Positions 17,059 through 26,139 of a DNA stretch of 64,000 nucleotides are shown here, one piece after another; position 1 is the first letter of the stretch; each line of letters starts with the position of its first letter. Source of the DNA: JALYNX01 sp963749415 (lineage in GTDB: Bacteria; Actinomycetota; Acidimicrobiia; Spongiisociales; ZC4RG35). Made by a program: the position numbers and the translations under genes. The notes below the pieces were generated by a model. That model was given only the letters and a program-made list of their open reading frames with translations. It was not told where the DNA came from and searched no databases. Location: contig CAVVMG010000001.1 of NCBI GenBank assembly GCA_963749415.1, forward strand, positions 124,001 through 188,000, written 5' to 3'.

Positions 17059-18301
17059 TGGCCACCATCAGCTCCTCGCACGGGAAGAGGGTGGTGATCT
17101 GCGGCCCGTCGGCGGTGACCACCATCATCTCCTCGAGCCGCGCAGCAGAGCGACCGTCACCTGCCGGGGCATAGGTCTCGAGGGCGAAGTACATGCCCTC
17201 CTTGATCTCGATCGGATCGTCCAAGGAGTTGAGCCGGCTGATTATCGGCCGCTCGTGGAGCCCGACACCCACCCCATGCCCGAATTGAAGCCCGAACGCG
17301 TCCATCTCGTCGACGAACCCGAAGTCCTCGGCCCGGGGCCACACCTTGGCGATCATGTCGGTGGTGTTTCCCGGCCGCACCAGGTCGATGCCGGCGTCCA
17401 TCCACTCCCTGGCCTGCTTGAAGGCGTCGTGCTGCGCGGAGGTGGCCCGTCCCACGACGAAGGTCCGGTAGTAACAGGTGCGATACCCGTTGTAAGCATG
17501 GATGATGTCGAAATACGCCTGGTCGCCGGGTCGGATCAGCCGATCGCTGAATACGTGAGGATGAGGGCTGCATCGTTCCCCGGCGATCGAGTTGACCGCC
17601 TCGACGAACTCCGACCCCATCTCGAAGAGACGGGCATGAGCCAGTGCGACCACGTCGGATTCCCTGATCCCCGGCTTCAACATCTCGAATATGTCCTGAT
17701 AGACGCCATCGACCATGGCGCTGGCCTGGGTGAGGAGCACGATCTCGTCGGGGCTCTTGATCTCCCTCGCCTGCATCATCGCCTGCTGGCCGTCAGTGAC
17801 GTTGAGACCTTCCTTCTGCAACGCGAGGAACACCGCCGTCTCCGCCATGTCAACGCCGAGTGGGTCGCTGTCGATGCCTTCGTCGCGCAGGGCGGCGGCG
17901 ATCTCACCGGCGGCGCGGGCGTGGAGGCCCGATCTCGGGCCGATCGCCCCCTGGAGCCCGGTGTTGCCCCCTATCGAGTTCTCGGTGTCGTACAGGTCGG
18001 GCAATTGGAGACGATGGGCTTTGGCCGCCGAACCGAAGTCCCAGATCTTGGGCCGGCCCTTGCGGGTGATCAACGCCCAGCGCTCGCCCTTGTTGAACGC
18101 CCAGTAGCCGATCTGGGTGGCGGTGGCGTACCGGATGTTGGAGGTCTCGAACAGGAGGAGGGCGCCGAGGCCATGCTCCTCCAGCTGCTGCTTCACGCGA
18201 TCCAGGCGATAGGTGCGCAACCGGGCGAAGTCGACCCGATGCTCCCAATCGACCGCCATGATCCCGGGGGCCGGGGTGGTTGCTACCGGAAAGTCAGTCA
18301 T
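17048..18301 (-). CDS. M24-family hydrolase (creatinase/prolidase fold) with altered metal site
   Basis: Pita-bread fold protein of 417 residues with an N-terminal creatinase-like domain (about 25-170) and C-terminal M24 domain. Of the five metal ligands of aminopeptidase P/prolidase, four are present: Asp in AYFDIIHAYNGY, His in FGHGVGVGLHE, Glu in FALETYAP and Glu in ARLEEMMVV. The second Asp of the usual NGYxSDxTRTF is replaced by Cys (NGYRTCYYRTF). Metal-free creatinase and iron-dependent DddP show that this fold supports non-peptidase chemistry, so a C-N or C-S bond hydrolase/lyase is as likely as a peptidase. It precedes E1 alpha with overlap and follows the dehydrogenase gene. Confidence 0.85.
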   Translation of the reverse strand: MTDFPVATTPAPGIMAVDWEHRVDFARLRTYRLDRVKQQLEEHGLGALLLFETSNIRYATATQIGYWAFNKGERWALITRKGRPKIWDFGSAAKAHRLQLPDLYDTENSIGGNTGLQGAIGPRSGLHARAAGEIAAALRDEGIDSDPLGVDMAETAVFLALQKEGLNVTDGQQAMMQAREIKSPDEIVLLTQASAMVDGVYQDIFEMLKPGIRESDVVALAHARLFEMGSEFVEAVNSIAGERCSPHPHVFSDRLIRPGDQAYFDIIHAYNGYRTCYYRTFVVGRATSAQHDAFKQAREWMDAGIDLVRPGNTTDMIAKVWPRAEDFGFVDEMDAFGLQFGHGVGVGLHERPIISRLNSLDDPIEIKEGMYFALETYAPAGDGRSAARLEEMMVVTADGPQITTLFPCEELMVANEY

Positions 18302-18328
18302 CGGGATCTCCTTGTCGTCGGTGCCGGG

Positions 18329-19219
18329 TCAAGTTGGGGTCTCCTCCCGGAGGAGTGCGGCGATGGCGCTGAGGTCACGCTCTCCCATTCCGGCGGCGAT
18401 CGCGCGCTCGACGATGGCGAGGTCGACCTCAGCCTGGTCCATTCGGGCACCCACCCTCATTCCCAGGTCCGTTATCAACGCCAGGTCCTTCGCCACGAGG
18501 TCGAGGCTGAATGCAACCGGTGCCCCGTCAGGGTCTTCATAGGCTGCACGCTTGTACTGGACGAACGGCGCACCAACAGCGCCATTGGCGAACACGTCGT
18601 AGGCGATGCTGCGCTCCACACCCGCCTTCTCGGCGAGCACCAGGGCTTCCGACAGTGCGATGTTCAGCCCGTGCACGATGGCGTTCACCGCGAGCTTGGT
18701 CGCGGATCCTGTGCCCCGTGGGCCAGTCTCGACCACACGGGCCGCCAGCGCTTCGAGTACTGGCTGCGCCGGGGCCAGCGAACCGGCATCGCCCCCGACC
18801 ATGATCGTGAGTGCCCCCTGCTCGACCGTGGCGACGCTGCCCGAGACCGGGGAATCGAAGAAAGATGCTCCGGTGGCATCGATGGCAGCACCAACCTCGA
18901 AGACAACCTCCGGGGAAATGGTGCTCATCTCGAGAACCACCACTCCGCTGGCGAGCCCGGCCACGGCACCTTGCTCACCCAGATAGACGGTGCGCACCGC
19001 CTCGTCGTCGGCCAGGCTGCTGATGACCACGCCCGCCTTCACCACCGCCTCCGCCGGGGCCGCCGCCGCCTGCGCACCCAGTTGATCGGCCAGCCGCTTT
19101 GCCTTCTCCCGGTCGCGGCTCCACAGAATCAACTCGAATCCGGCGCGGTTCAGGGTGGCAGCCATGGCTCCACCCATCCGACCGCACCCCAGCACGGCGA
19201 CCTTGGGGGCGCTCTCCAT
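18329..19219 (-). CDS. Beta-hydroxyacid dehydrogenase (3-hydroxyisobutyrate dehydrogenase family)
   Basis: NAD(P)-dependent dehydrogenase of 296 residues. Rossmann motif KVAVLGCGRMGGAMAATL, substrate-binding signature DSPVSGSVATVEQGAL, and the catalytic lysine region GTGSATKLAVNAIVHG identify the family (HIBDH, tartronate semialdehyde reductase, glyoxylate reductase). The ATG at 19219 is preferred to the TTG one codon earlier; a TAGTGT -10-like element lies 12-13 nt upstream. It is followed 27 bp later by the M24 hydrolase and preceded by the LhgO-like oxidase, consistent with stepwise oxidation of a hydroxyacid. Precise substrate not determinable. Confidence 0.93.
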   Translation of the reverse strand: MESAPKVAVLGCGRMGGAMAATLNRAGFELILWSRDREKAKRLADQLGAQAAAAPAEAVVKAGVVISSLADDEAVRTVYLGEQGAVAGLASGVVVLEMSTISPEVVFEVGAAIDATGASFFDSPVSGSVATVEQGALTIMVGGDAGSLAPAQPVLEALAARVVETGPRGTGSATKLAVNAIVHGLNIALSEALVLAEKAGVERSIAYDVFANGAVGAPFVQYKRAAYEDPDGAPVAFSLDLVAKDLALITDLGMRVGARMDQAEVDLAIVERAIAAGMGERDLSAIAALLREETPT

Positions 19220-19226
19220 CAATGAA

Positions 19227-19241
19227 CAGTCACACTACACA
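19227..19241 (-). promoter_or_regulatory. Promoter-like motif TGTGTAGTGTGACTG (copy 1)
   Basis: On the minus strand this 15-mer contains TAGTGT, a plausible -10 hexamer, shortly before the beta-hydroxyacid dehydrogenase ATG. The identical 15-mer occurs at 28512-28526 upstream of the free amidohydrolase gene, and its core TAGTGTGAC at 54734-54742. Recurrence in front of related catabolic genes suggests a promoter or activator site. Confidence 0.45.
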
Positions 19242-19254
19242 CTGCAGCCATCCC

Positions 19255-20457
19255 TCATTCCGGGAGCAGACGCCCCACCATGGCGGCGATGTGGGCACCG
19301 ATGGCAAGGCTCGCCGTTGCCCCCGGCGAGGGGGCATTCAGCACATGGATCATCCGACCGGTCTCTTCGATCACGAAGTCGTCCACAAGTTGGCCGTCAG
19401 GAGCGATCGCCTGCGCTCTCACGCCTGCGCCTCCGGGACGGAGGTGCTCGGCACGCACCCCAGGGACCAACCGACGTGCTGACTTCGCGTAAAGGGCGCG
19501 GGAGCGCGACCGCACCACTTCACCGGCTCCGGTCCACCAATTGCGCCCAGCGAGCCTCCAGAAACCTCCCGTGCCCAGTATCTCCTTGATGTCCGGCCAC
19601 GATGGCGACGCGCCCCGGTAGTGCTCCCTCCCCAGCGCGAGCACGGCGTTGGGCCCCACCTCGACGCTCCCGTCGATGCGCCTGCTGAAGTGGACTCCGA
19701 GGAATGGAAACCTGGGATCGGGGACCGGGTAGATGAGAGACCTGACCTCGACTTGGCCCGGATCGAGCGTGTAGTACTCGCCGCGGAACGGCACGATCCG
19801 GAACCTGCTCGTCACCCCGGCCATCGCCGCAACCCGGTCGGAGTGGAGCCCGGCACAATTGACCAAGGTCCGGGCCTGATGATGCTCCCCGCCCGCCACC
19901 AGGCCCACCCCGTCCACACCTTCGGCGATCGACTCCACCTCTCGGTCGAGGCCCATGGCAGCGCCTTTGTCCTCGAGTCTGCGCCTCAAGGCTCTCGCCA
20001 CTCCCGGGAAATCGGCCACCCCGGCACTGGGCACGTGAAGGGCGTCGACACCCACCGCCGCCGGCTCGTGGTCGGCGATGCCCCCCGGGCCCACCCGCTG
20101 CAGCCCGGGCAGGCCGTTGGCGGCGCCCCGTCGCTCCAATTCGCCCAGCCTCTCCAACTCGCTCTCGGTGGCGGCGATCACCAGCTTCCCGCTTCGACGG
20201 AACGGGAGCGCCTCCTGGTCACAGAGCTCTTCGAGCATCCGGCCACCCTCGACACAGAGCCGGGCCTTCAGAGACCCTGGCCGGTAATAGAGACCGGAGT
20301 GCACCACCCCGCTGTTGTGACTGCTCTGGTGGGCGGCGACGTCGGATTCCTTTTCCAGGATGTTGATCGAGATCCCGGGAAACCGGTCCACCAGTGCGTG
20401 AGCGACGCCGAGGCCGATCAGCCCGCCCCCGATGATGCAGACGTCGGCTTTCACCAT
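19255..20457 (-). CDS. FAD-dependent oxidoreductase, L-2-hydroxyglutarate oxidase (LhgO) type
   Basis: DAO-family flavoprotein of 400 residues. The FAD-binding Rossmann motif is VCIIGGGLIGLGVAHAL at the N-terminus; HQSSHNSGVVHSGLYYRPGS is the characteristic LhgO/L2HGDH segment, and LNAPSPGATASLAIG closes the FAD site. It would oxidise L-2-hydroxyglutarate or a related 2-hydroxyacid to a 2-oxoacid. The start at 20457 is chosen because the fold begins there and GGGGGGAG lies directly upstream; extension to 20541 would read through the palindromic repeat. It lies downstream of the permease-amidohydrolase fusion and 35 bp before the dehydrogenase gene. Confidence 0.9.
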   Translation of the reverse strand: MVKADVCIIGGGLIGLGVAHALVDRFPGISINILEKESDVAAHQSSHNSGVVHSGLYYRPGSLKARLCVEGGRMLEELCDQEALPFRRSGKLVIAATESELERLGELERRGAANGLPGLQRVGPGGIADHEPAAVGVDALHVPSAGVADFPGVARALRRRLEDKGAAMGLDREVESIAEGVDGVGLVAGGEHHQARTLVNCAGLHSDRVAAMAGVTSRFRIVPFRGEYYTLDPGQVEVRSLIYPVPDPRFPFLGVHFSRRIDGSVEVGPNAVLALGREHYRGASPSWPDIKEILGTGGFWRLAGRNWWTGAGEVVRSRSRALYAKSARRLVPGVRAEHLRPGGAGVRAQAIAPDGQLVDDFVIEETGRMIHVLNAPSPGATASLAIGAHIAAMVGRLLPE

Positions 20458-20459
20458 CT

Positions 20460-20595
20460 CTCCCCCCAGCGAACGTAGTGAGCGTTGGGGGGAGTACCGG
20501 CGAAGCCGGGGAGGGGGGCATGGATAAGTGCCACCAGACACCCCCTCCGGCCCTTCGGGCCACCTCCCCCAAAGTCGCTCCGCTCCTGGGGGAGG
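20460..20595. repeat. Palindromic repeat cluster (REP-like element)
   Basis: About 136 bp between the fusion gene and the lhgO-like gene consist almost wholly of hairpins. CTCCCCCCAGCG/CGTTGGGGGGAG (20460-20471, 20483-20494); CCGGC-GAA-GCCGG (20497-20509); GGCCC-TTC-GGGCC (20549-20561); CCTCCCCC/GGGGGAGG (20563-20570, 20588-20595). The composition and nested stems are those of a REP/MITE-like dispersed element rather than a simple terminator; in effect it would separate the two halves of the operon. It also places the ribosome site of the downstream gene at its edge. No second copy is seen in this window. Confidence 0.65.
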
Positions 20596-20610
20596 AAACG
20601 AAGCCTCACT

Positions 20611-23074
20611 TCAGATCTTCGGCAGCTTGAAGCCGGACTTCTCGACCACGAAATCCCGGGAATCGGTCGCCATCCTCCGCACCGCCGGCCAATCGACGTG
20701 CAGAAGCTCGCCGTGACGCTTCATCACGTGACCCGCAATGAGCACGGTGTCGACATTCGAGGTGTCCATTCCGGCGACGACCGCGGTCGCCGGGTCGTTC
20801 AGTGGAGTGACGCCGGCCCGATCGGTGCGGAGCATGATCAGGTCGGCCTGCTTGCCCGGAGTGAGCGTCCCCACCTTCGATTCCAGCCCGTTGGCTCGAG
20901 CCCCTTCCACGGTGGCGTACTCCAGAACCTCGCGTGGCGACACCGGGGTCTTCCCCTGGGCATTGGCGACCGTTCGTCTGCAGGGCGAGCACCGATCGCA
21001 TCTGGTTGAACATGTCGGCCGGGACATTGGTCTCGACATCGATGCTCAGGCTGGGGCGAAGTCCGCGGTCGAGGAACTTCTGGATCGGGGGCATCCCGTG
21101 GCCCATCATCATCTCCACGGGGGAGGCGAGGGACACCGTGCCCCCGGTGTCAACGATCATCTGGATCTCGGTGTCGTTGAGTGTTGTGCAGTGGATGTAG
21201 GTGGTGTCCGAGCCGAGCAGGCCGGCCTCACCGAATCGCTGCACCTTGGAATCCTGCCCGTAGGACCCGACACCGACATGCGTTGTTATCCGCGCCCCGG
21301 TTTCCCGGGCCAGCTTCCAGTGGTCGCGGGACACCTCGAAGTCTGTGAACTCGGGGCCCGGTGCAGCCAGGGCAAGGGTCAGCTTCTGGTCCTTGGTCGA
21401 GAAGTGCTCGGTGGCAGCACGGACGAACCAGCTGGGCTGACGCTCTTCCCATTTCCCCCACCAGGGGAAGCCGTAGGCGAACACCGCCCTCAATCCCGAG
21501 TCTTCCAGCGCCTGGATGACGGCGTCGGTGTGGGCCGGTGATCCCTGTATGTGCGACCAGTCGAGCAGGGTGGTTATCCCGGCGTCGATGGCTCCTAGAG
21601 CCGAGACCAGGTTCCCGGCGTAGGCGTCTTCCGGTCGGAACGCCGGAGCCAGTTTGTGGAGTACGAACGAGATGTAGCTGGTCCGACCCTCGAGAGGGAC
21701 ATCGGTCCCGATGTTGCGGAGCAGGCCCTCCCAGATGTGACGATGAGTGTCGACGAACCCGGGCATGACGATCATCCCGGAGGCGTCGATCACTTCGATC
21801 TCCCCGTTGGCCAGACCCGGGCCAACGGCCAAGATCTTGTCTCCCTCGACCATCACGTCGCCGACATCGAAGTCACCGATGCCCGGATCGAGGGTGAGCA
21901 CTGTGCCCCCCTTGATCAGCTTCCTCCCGTTGGGCACCACGCTGAAGTCGGTGCCCGTCGGGTAGAAGGCGGGAACGACGGCCTTCTCTTGGACCCGGCT
22001 GCCGACCCACAGGCGCCGGGCTCGTTTGTAGTTGCGCTTGACCAGCTCCTTGAGATCCCCTGCCTGGAAGAGGAGGAGACCGAGAAGGATCAGGAGGCCG
22101 ATGATCATCGTGCCGTCGCTTGGCGAGAGTCCGAGGTAGGGCAGGACAGTGAGGATCACCGCGAGGAGCAGCGCCGCCACCGTGCCGCCGATGAATGTCG
22201 CCCGGCCACCGGCCAACGACGCACCGCCCAGGACGGCTGCGGTGATGCTGTTGAGGGCGAAGGTCGAACCGACCTGGGCGTTGCCAATCGGCGACCTCGC
22301 CATGACGAAGAACGAGGCGACAGCGGCGAACAGGGATGCCAGGAGCAGTGCGCGGACGCGGACCCAGTTGGTGCGCACTCCCCCGCGTTTGGCCGACCGC
22401 TCATCGAAGCCAACTGCCCGCAGTTGCAGACCCGACCCGGAAGCGTGGAGCCAATAGTCGAGGGCGGCCGCCCCGACCACGATCACGATGAACGCCACGG
22501 GCACCGGCCCGATGCTGGTGGTGAGCACCGACACCAGACCGTCGTTGATGACTCCCTGCGCGGTGGGCCTGAGGGTCAATGCGAGCCCGTCGAGGATGCT
22601 CAGGGTGGCCAGTGTGGCGATGATGGAGGGGATCTTGACCCCGCGGATCAAGCCCGCGTTGACCAGGCCGATGGCCAGGCCGCACAACAGGATGAGGGCC
22701 ACGCCAAGCAAGATCTGGGGGGTCGTGGCCTCGACGCCGATCAAGAAAGAGGCGAGAACCACGCCAAGGCTGATCGTGGCACCAACGGAAAGGTCGATGT
22801 AGCCGACGAGGAGGGCATGGGTCTGGGCGAACGTGGCCACGATCAAGGGCAGCGCCAGGATCAGGATCTGGTTGATGTTCGTGGAATTGATGAATCCGGG
22901 AAAGCGGTTGGTGGTGAACAAGAGCAATCCGCCGAGGAGGAGGATCTGCAGGGCCACAGGCATCCACAGCCGGAACTTGACGAGCTTGCGCCACTTGTTC
23001 TTGTCGCGGGCATCCCGAATGAGCCTGCGAAATAGTTGTCGAGCCGAGTCGGCGCGGTTGGTGGTGATGGTCAC
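20611..23074 (-). CDS. Fusion of RbsC-type ABC permease with amidohydrolase (one frameshift)
   Basis: N-terminal part (about residues 35-337) is a CUT2-family permease with the GYIDLSVGATISLG and GGASLAGGRATFIGG signatures and about ten membrane helices. A basic linker (about 338-384) continues in frame into a complete metal-dependent amidohydrolase of the cytosine-deaminase/TRZ-ATZ class: VDTHRHIWEG (His444, His446), ITTHVGVGS (His599), IHCTTLND (His628), LSIDVETN (Asp679). No stop or strong ribosome site separates the two halves. Near 20972-20980, after residue 699, the frame must change by one base to enter VANAQGKTPVSPREVLEYAT and end at 20611, giving about 820 residues. The ATG overlaps the ATPase stop by 4 bp. 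The enzyme half would sit on the cytoplasmic face of the channel. Confidence 0.82.
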
Positions 23075-24666
23075 GACGAATTCGCCTTCGTCGGGCTCCG
23101 CGGCATGGCCACCCCGAGTGGTGAACGCCCGGCCTTGGACAGGCCAGGGCCGCGCACGATGGCCTCGGTGATGCGTCGTTCGTCCAACTCGTCTCCGGGA
23201 ATCTCCTCGACAATGGTCCCCCTCGACATCACCAGCACCCGGTCGCAGAGACCTGAGAGCTCGATTGGATCGCTCGACTTCACGAGGAGGGCGGCACCGG
23301 AGTCGGTGCGAGCCCGGAGCGCCTTATAGATGTCGAATCTGGACCCAACGTCGACGCCCTGGGTCGGCTCATAGGCCAAGATCACCGCCGGTTCTTTCAG
23401 GAAGGAACGGGAGACCGAAACCTTCTGTTGATTGCCACCGGAGAGGAACTCCACAGGCTGTTCGAGCGAAGGCGTCCTTATCTCGAGCTCGCCGACGAGA
23501 TCCTTTACGGCATTCCGCTCAGCCCGTCGCTTGAGGAATCCGAGCACGGAGAACTTCCGCAGTGACTGGATCGTGGCGTTCACCCGAACCCCGAGCACCG
23601 TGGCCAGGGCTTCCCGCTTGCGGTCGCCGGGCAGGAGCATGACACCCGCGTTGACCGCCTCACGAGTTGAGATGAGGTTGAGGTCCTTGCCGTCGCAGAC
23701 AACGCGGCCTGCCCTGGGCGGGACCCTGCCCGCCAGGCAGTCGAAGAGCTGGGCCTGCCCGTTCCCTTCGGCACCGGCGATGCCAACGACTTCACCACTC
23801 TCCAACGTAAAGGTGACTGGTCCGAACGATTGCCCTTGCAAGCCATCGACTACCAGGACCTCGCTCCTCTCGGCAGTGGATGGGGCGGCAGCGGGAAACG
23901 CTGCTTCGAACGGCCTTCCGACGATCAGCTCGACCAGCGCCGACTCGGTGGTGGCCCGGGCGTCGAAAGTGCCCCGGTTGCGGCCGTCTCTGAGGACGGT
24001 GATCCGGTCGGCGATCTCCAGGACCTCGGGGAGCCGATGGCTGACATAGACCACCCCGACACCGCGTTTCCGGCAAGCCACCACGGTGCGATGCAGCGCC
24101 TCGACCTCATCCGGCCCCAGGGCGGTCGTCGGCTCGTCGAGGAGCAGCACTTTGGGATTGGTGACGAGCGCCTTGGCGACCTCGAAAAGCTGCCTCTCGG
24201 CAAGGGTGAGGAACCCGGCGGGAGCGTCCGGAAAGAGCTCGAGGTCGAGGTCGAATTCCGCCAGCAGCTTGCGCGCCCATTTCTTGCGACGCCAGAAGGG
24301 GGGCCGTTGGTCGGGCGGCGCCGCCAGGAAGAGATTGTTCTTGACCGGCTCTGCCTGAACGATCGAGGTGTCCTGATACGCCATCGCCAGGCCGAGCTTC
24401 CGGGCAAGCGCAGGGGAATCGGTGCGCAGGGGCTTTCCCCCGATGCGCACCGACCCCCTGTCGGGCTCTATGAACCCGCTGGCAATCCCGAGGAGAGTCG
24501 ACTTGCCCGAGCCGTTCTCACCGACCAAGGCATGGACCTCCCCGGCGCGGCAGTCGAAGCTGACATCGGTCAGCGCTCGAACTGCACCGAACTGCCGGGA
24601 GACGCCCTTCAGTTCGAGGACCAGGTCCCCGTCGCCCGATTCTCCTCCGGGACTGCCGTCGCTCAC
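23071..24666 (-). CDS. Sugar/nucleoside-type ABC transporter ATPase with two nucleotide-binding domains
   Basis: RbsA/MglA-type tandem ATPase, 531 residues. First domain: Walker A GENGSGKST, signature region LTLAERQLFEVAKAL in place of LSGGQ-like sequence, Walker B VLLLDEPTTALG. Second domain: degenerate Walker A GIAGAEGNGQAQL, good signature LSGGNQQKVSVSR, and a Walker B of VILAYEPTQGVDVG in which the Asp before Glu is Tyr. Degeneracy of the second site is common in this class, so a single hydrolysing site is expected. It follows the binding protein by 14 bp and overlaps the fusion gene by 4 bp. It energises import through the two permeases of this operon. Confidence 0.93.
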   Translation of the reverse strand: MSDGSPGGESGDGDLVLELKGVSRQFGAVRALTDVSFDCRAGEVHALVGENGSGKSTLLGIASGFIEPDRGSVRIGGKPLRTDSPALARKLGLAMAYQDTSIVQAEPVKNNLFLAAPPDQRPPFWRRKKWARKLLAEFDLDLELFPDAPAGFLTLAERQLFEVAKALVTNPKVLLLDEPTTALGPDEVEALHRTVVACRKRGVGVVYVSHRLPEVLEIADRITVLRDGRNRGTFDARATTESALVELIVGRPFEAAFPAAAPSTAERSEVLVVDGLQGQSFGPVTFTLESGEVVGIAGAEGNGQAQLFDCLAGRVPPRAGRVVCDGKDLNLISTREAVNAGVMLLPGDRKREALATVLGVRVNATIQSLRKFSVLGFLKRRAERNAVKDLVGELEIRTPSLEQPVEFLSGGNQQKVSVSRSFLKEPAVILAYEPTQGVDVGSRFDIYKALRARTDSGAALLVKSSDPIELSGLCDRVLVMSRGTIVEEIPGDELDERRITEAIVRGPGLSKAGRSPLGVAMPRSPTKANSS

Positions 24667-24680
24667 TCAGCCGGGCTTCG

Positions 24681-26060
24681 TCATGAGGCGGGGAACATCA
24701 GCGTCAGCACGTCGTCGGGCACCAACGACGTCCCCGACACTGCCTCGTGGACCCGATCCGGGTTGCAGTCTGCAGCCGTGACCTGCCGCATCACATGCGG
24801 GACCACGACCTCGGGCGGGATCGGTGCGCCTGCGATGGACATCATCGCTGCGGTCACCCCCGTCCGTGACTGGAAGTTGCCACCAGCCGAGTACCAGATG
24901 TTGTAGGTCGGGTCGTTCCGCTCGGCCCAGTCGCAGAACAGGTTCTGCTCGTCCGTCCGGAGTGCCAGTGTCAGGTTGGAGACGGGGATCCCCAGCTCCT
25001 CATACACGGGCAGGCCGTACCAGATCCCGTCGGCGTACTCATACGCATACCCCCGGATCTCGGGGTTGCTGGTGAGCAGACCTCGGAAGACGTCGGGGAT
25101 CGCAGGCGGGAACCAGAAGGTGTCACCGGTGGTGCTGTCCTCATTGGCCGGCGGGTTGACCAGGGTGGTCTCCGCGCTCAGAGAGGAGATGGCACAACGC
25201 TGCCACCCGAGGGAGAGGGCATTGCCCGGCGTTCCACCAAGCATCGCCACTTCCCCGGCACCGACCCCGGTGTTGAGAACCTCGGAGAAGCTCTCGCCGA
25301 GGGCGCACAGGTCCTCGCCGACCACGGTCAGGTAGCCCTCACCCGGGGTGAGCGCACCATCCTGGCCGGGCAACCCGACCCAGCCCGCCGAGAACGGCAC
25401 GTAGGGGATGCCGGCATCGGTGGCTGCCTGGATCGCCGGAGCGATGGCCACGCCCATGTCGGGATAGCCAACGATGAAGCTGACACCCCGCTGGACCAGG
25501 AAGTTGATGTCATTGGCATGAACCGCCGGGTCCGGGTCGAAGTCCGCCGCCGTAGAGACGATGGTTCCGATCTCGGGGTAGGTGAGAGCCTGAAGGATGG
25601 CCTCCATGTGACTCACCGCGCGCCAGACGTTCACGGTGTCACCACCGCCATCCGCATAACCCATCACGAGCTCACCGCCGCTGCCGGTCTCGCACTCCTG
25701 GTTGCTCCAGCACTCCATGGCCTTGTCGATCGTGGCCTGATCCAGGGTCTGGTTCGCCCGCGCGATCGACGCCAGAACGATGTTCCAGCTGTCCGCATCC
25801 GAAGGCTCCACCGGGCCCAGGGCCTTGGTGACGAGCGCGGGATCCGCAGCTCCGGGGTCTTCGTTGTAGTCCGCCAACGGGTTCTCGCTGGTCGCCGCGG
25901 TCGTGCTGGTCGCCTCGCCCGCCGTAGTGGTCGGCTCAGCTGCCGCGCTGGTCGTCGGCTCGGCTGCCGCCGTCGTGCTCGTGTCGCTTGTCTCTCCGGT
26001 ACAGGCGGACACGATCAAGACCAGCACGGCGACGAGCCCGATGATCTTCAATCGCTTCAT
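24681..26060 (-). CDS. ABC transporter substrate-binding lipoprotein, periplasmic-binding type I
   Basis: Lipoprotein of 459 residues: signal MKRLKIIGLVAVLVLIVSAC (Cys20), a long repetitive Thr/Ala/Glu linker (TTAAAEPTTSAAAEPTT), then a type I periplasmic-binding fold (FLVQRGVSFIVGYPDMG, AAIQAATDAGIPYVPFSAG). The start at 26060 follows GGAGGAGGAAC; the upstream in-frame start at 26147 would overlap the permease and lacks the signal. Family members are usually about 350 residues, and extra segments near residues 110-150 (CWSNQECETGSGG) are unusual. It pairs with the CUT2/BmpA-like ATPase and permeases; ligand unknown, probably the amidohydrolase substrate. Confidence 0.9.
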   Translation of the reverse strand: MKRLKIIGLVAVLVLIVSACTGETSDTSTTAAAEPTTSAAAEPTTTAGEATSTTAATSENPLADYNEDPGAADPALVTKALGPVEPSDADSWNIVLASIARANQTLDQATIDKAMECWSNQECETGSGGELVMGYADGGGDTVNVWRAVSHMEAILQALTYPEIGTIVSTAADFDPDPAVHANDINFLVQRGVSFIVGYPDMGVAIAPAIQAATDAGIPYVPFSAGWVGLPGQDGALTPGEGYLTVVGEDLCALGESFSEVLNTGVGAGEVAMLGGTPGNALSLGWQRCAISSLSAETTLVNPPANEDSTTGDTFWFPPAIPDVFRGLLTSNPEIRGYAYEYADGIWYGLPVYEELGIPVSNLTLALRTDEQNLFCDWAERNDPTYNIWYSAGGNFQSRTGVTAAMMSIAGAPIPPEVVVPHVMRQVTAADCNPDRVHEAVSGTSLVPDDVLTLMFPAS

Positions 26061-26139
26061 GTTCCTCCTCCATTGGGCGTCTCCGCCCTTGCTCTGTTCA
26101 TCGATCGGTGTCGGCTGGTCGAAATTCCGATCTCCTTTC

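Noticed and set aside
20970..20985. Programmed ribosomal frameshift in the permease-amidohydrolase gene
   Set aside because: No slippery heptamer, stop codon or stimulatory structure is seen at the junction; an assembly indel or a mutation is simpler.
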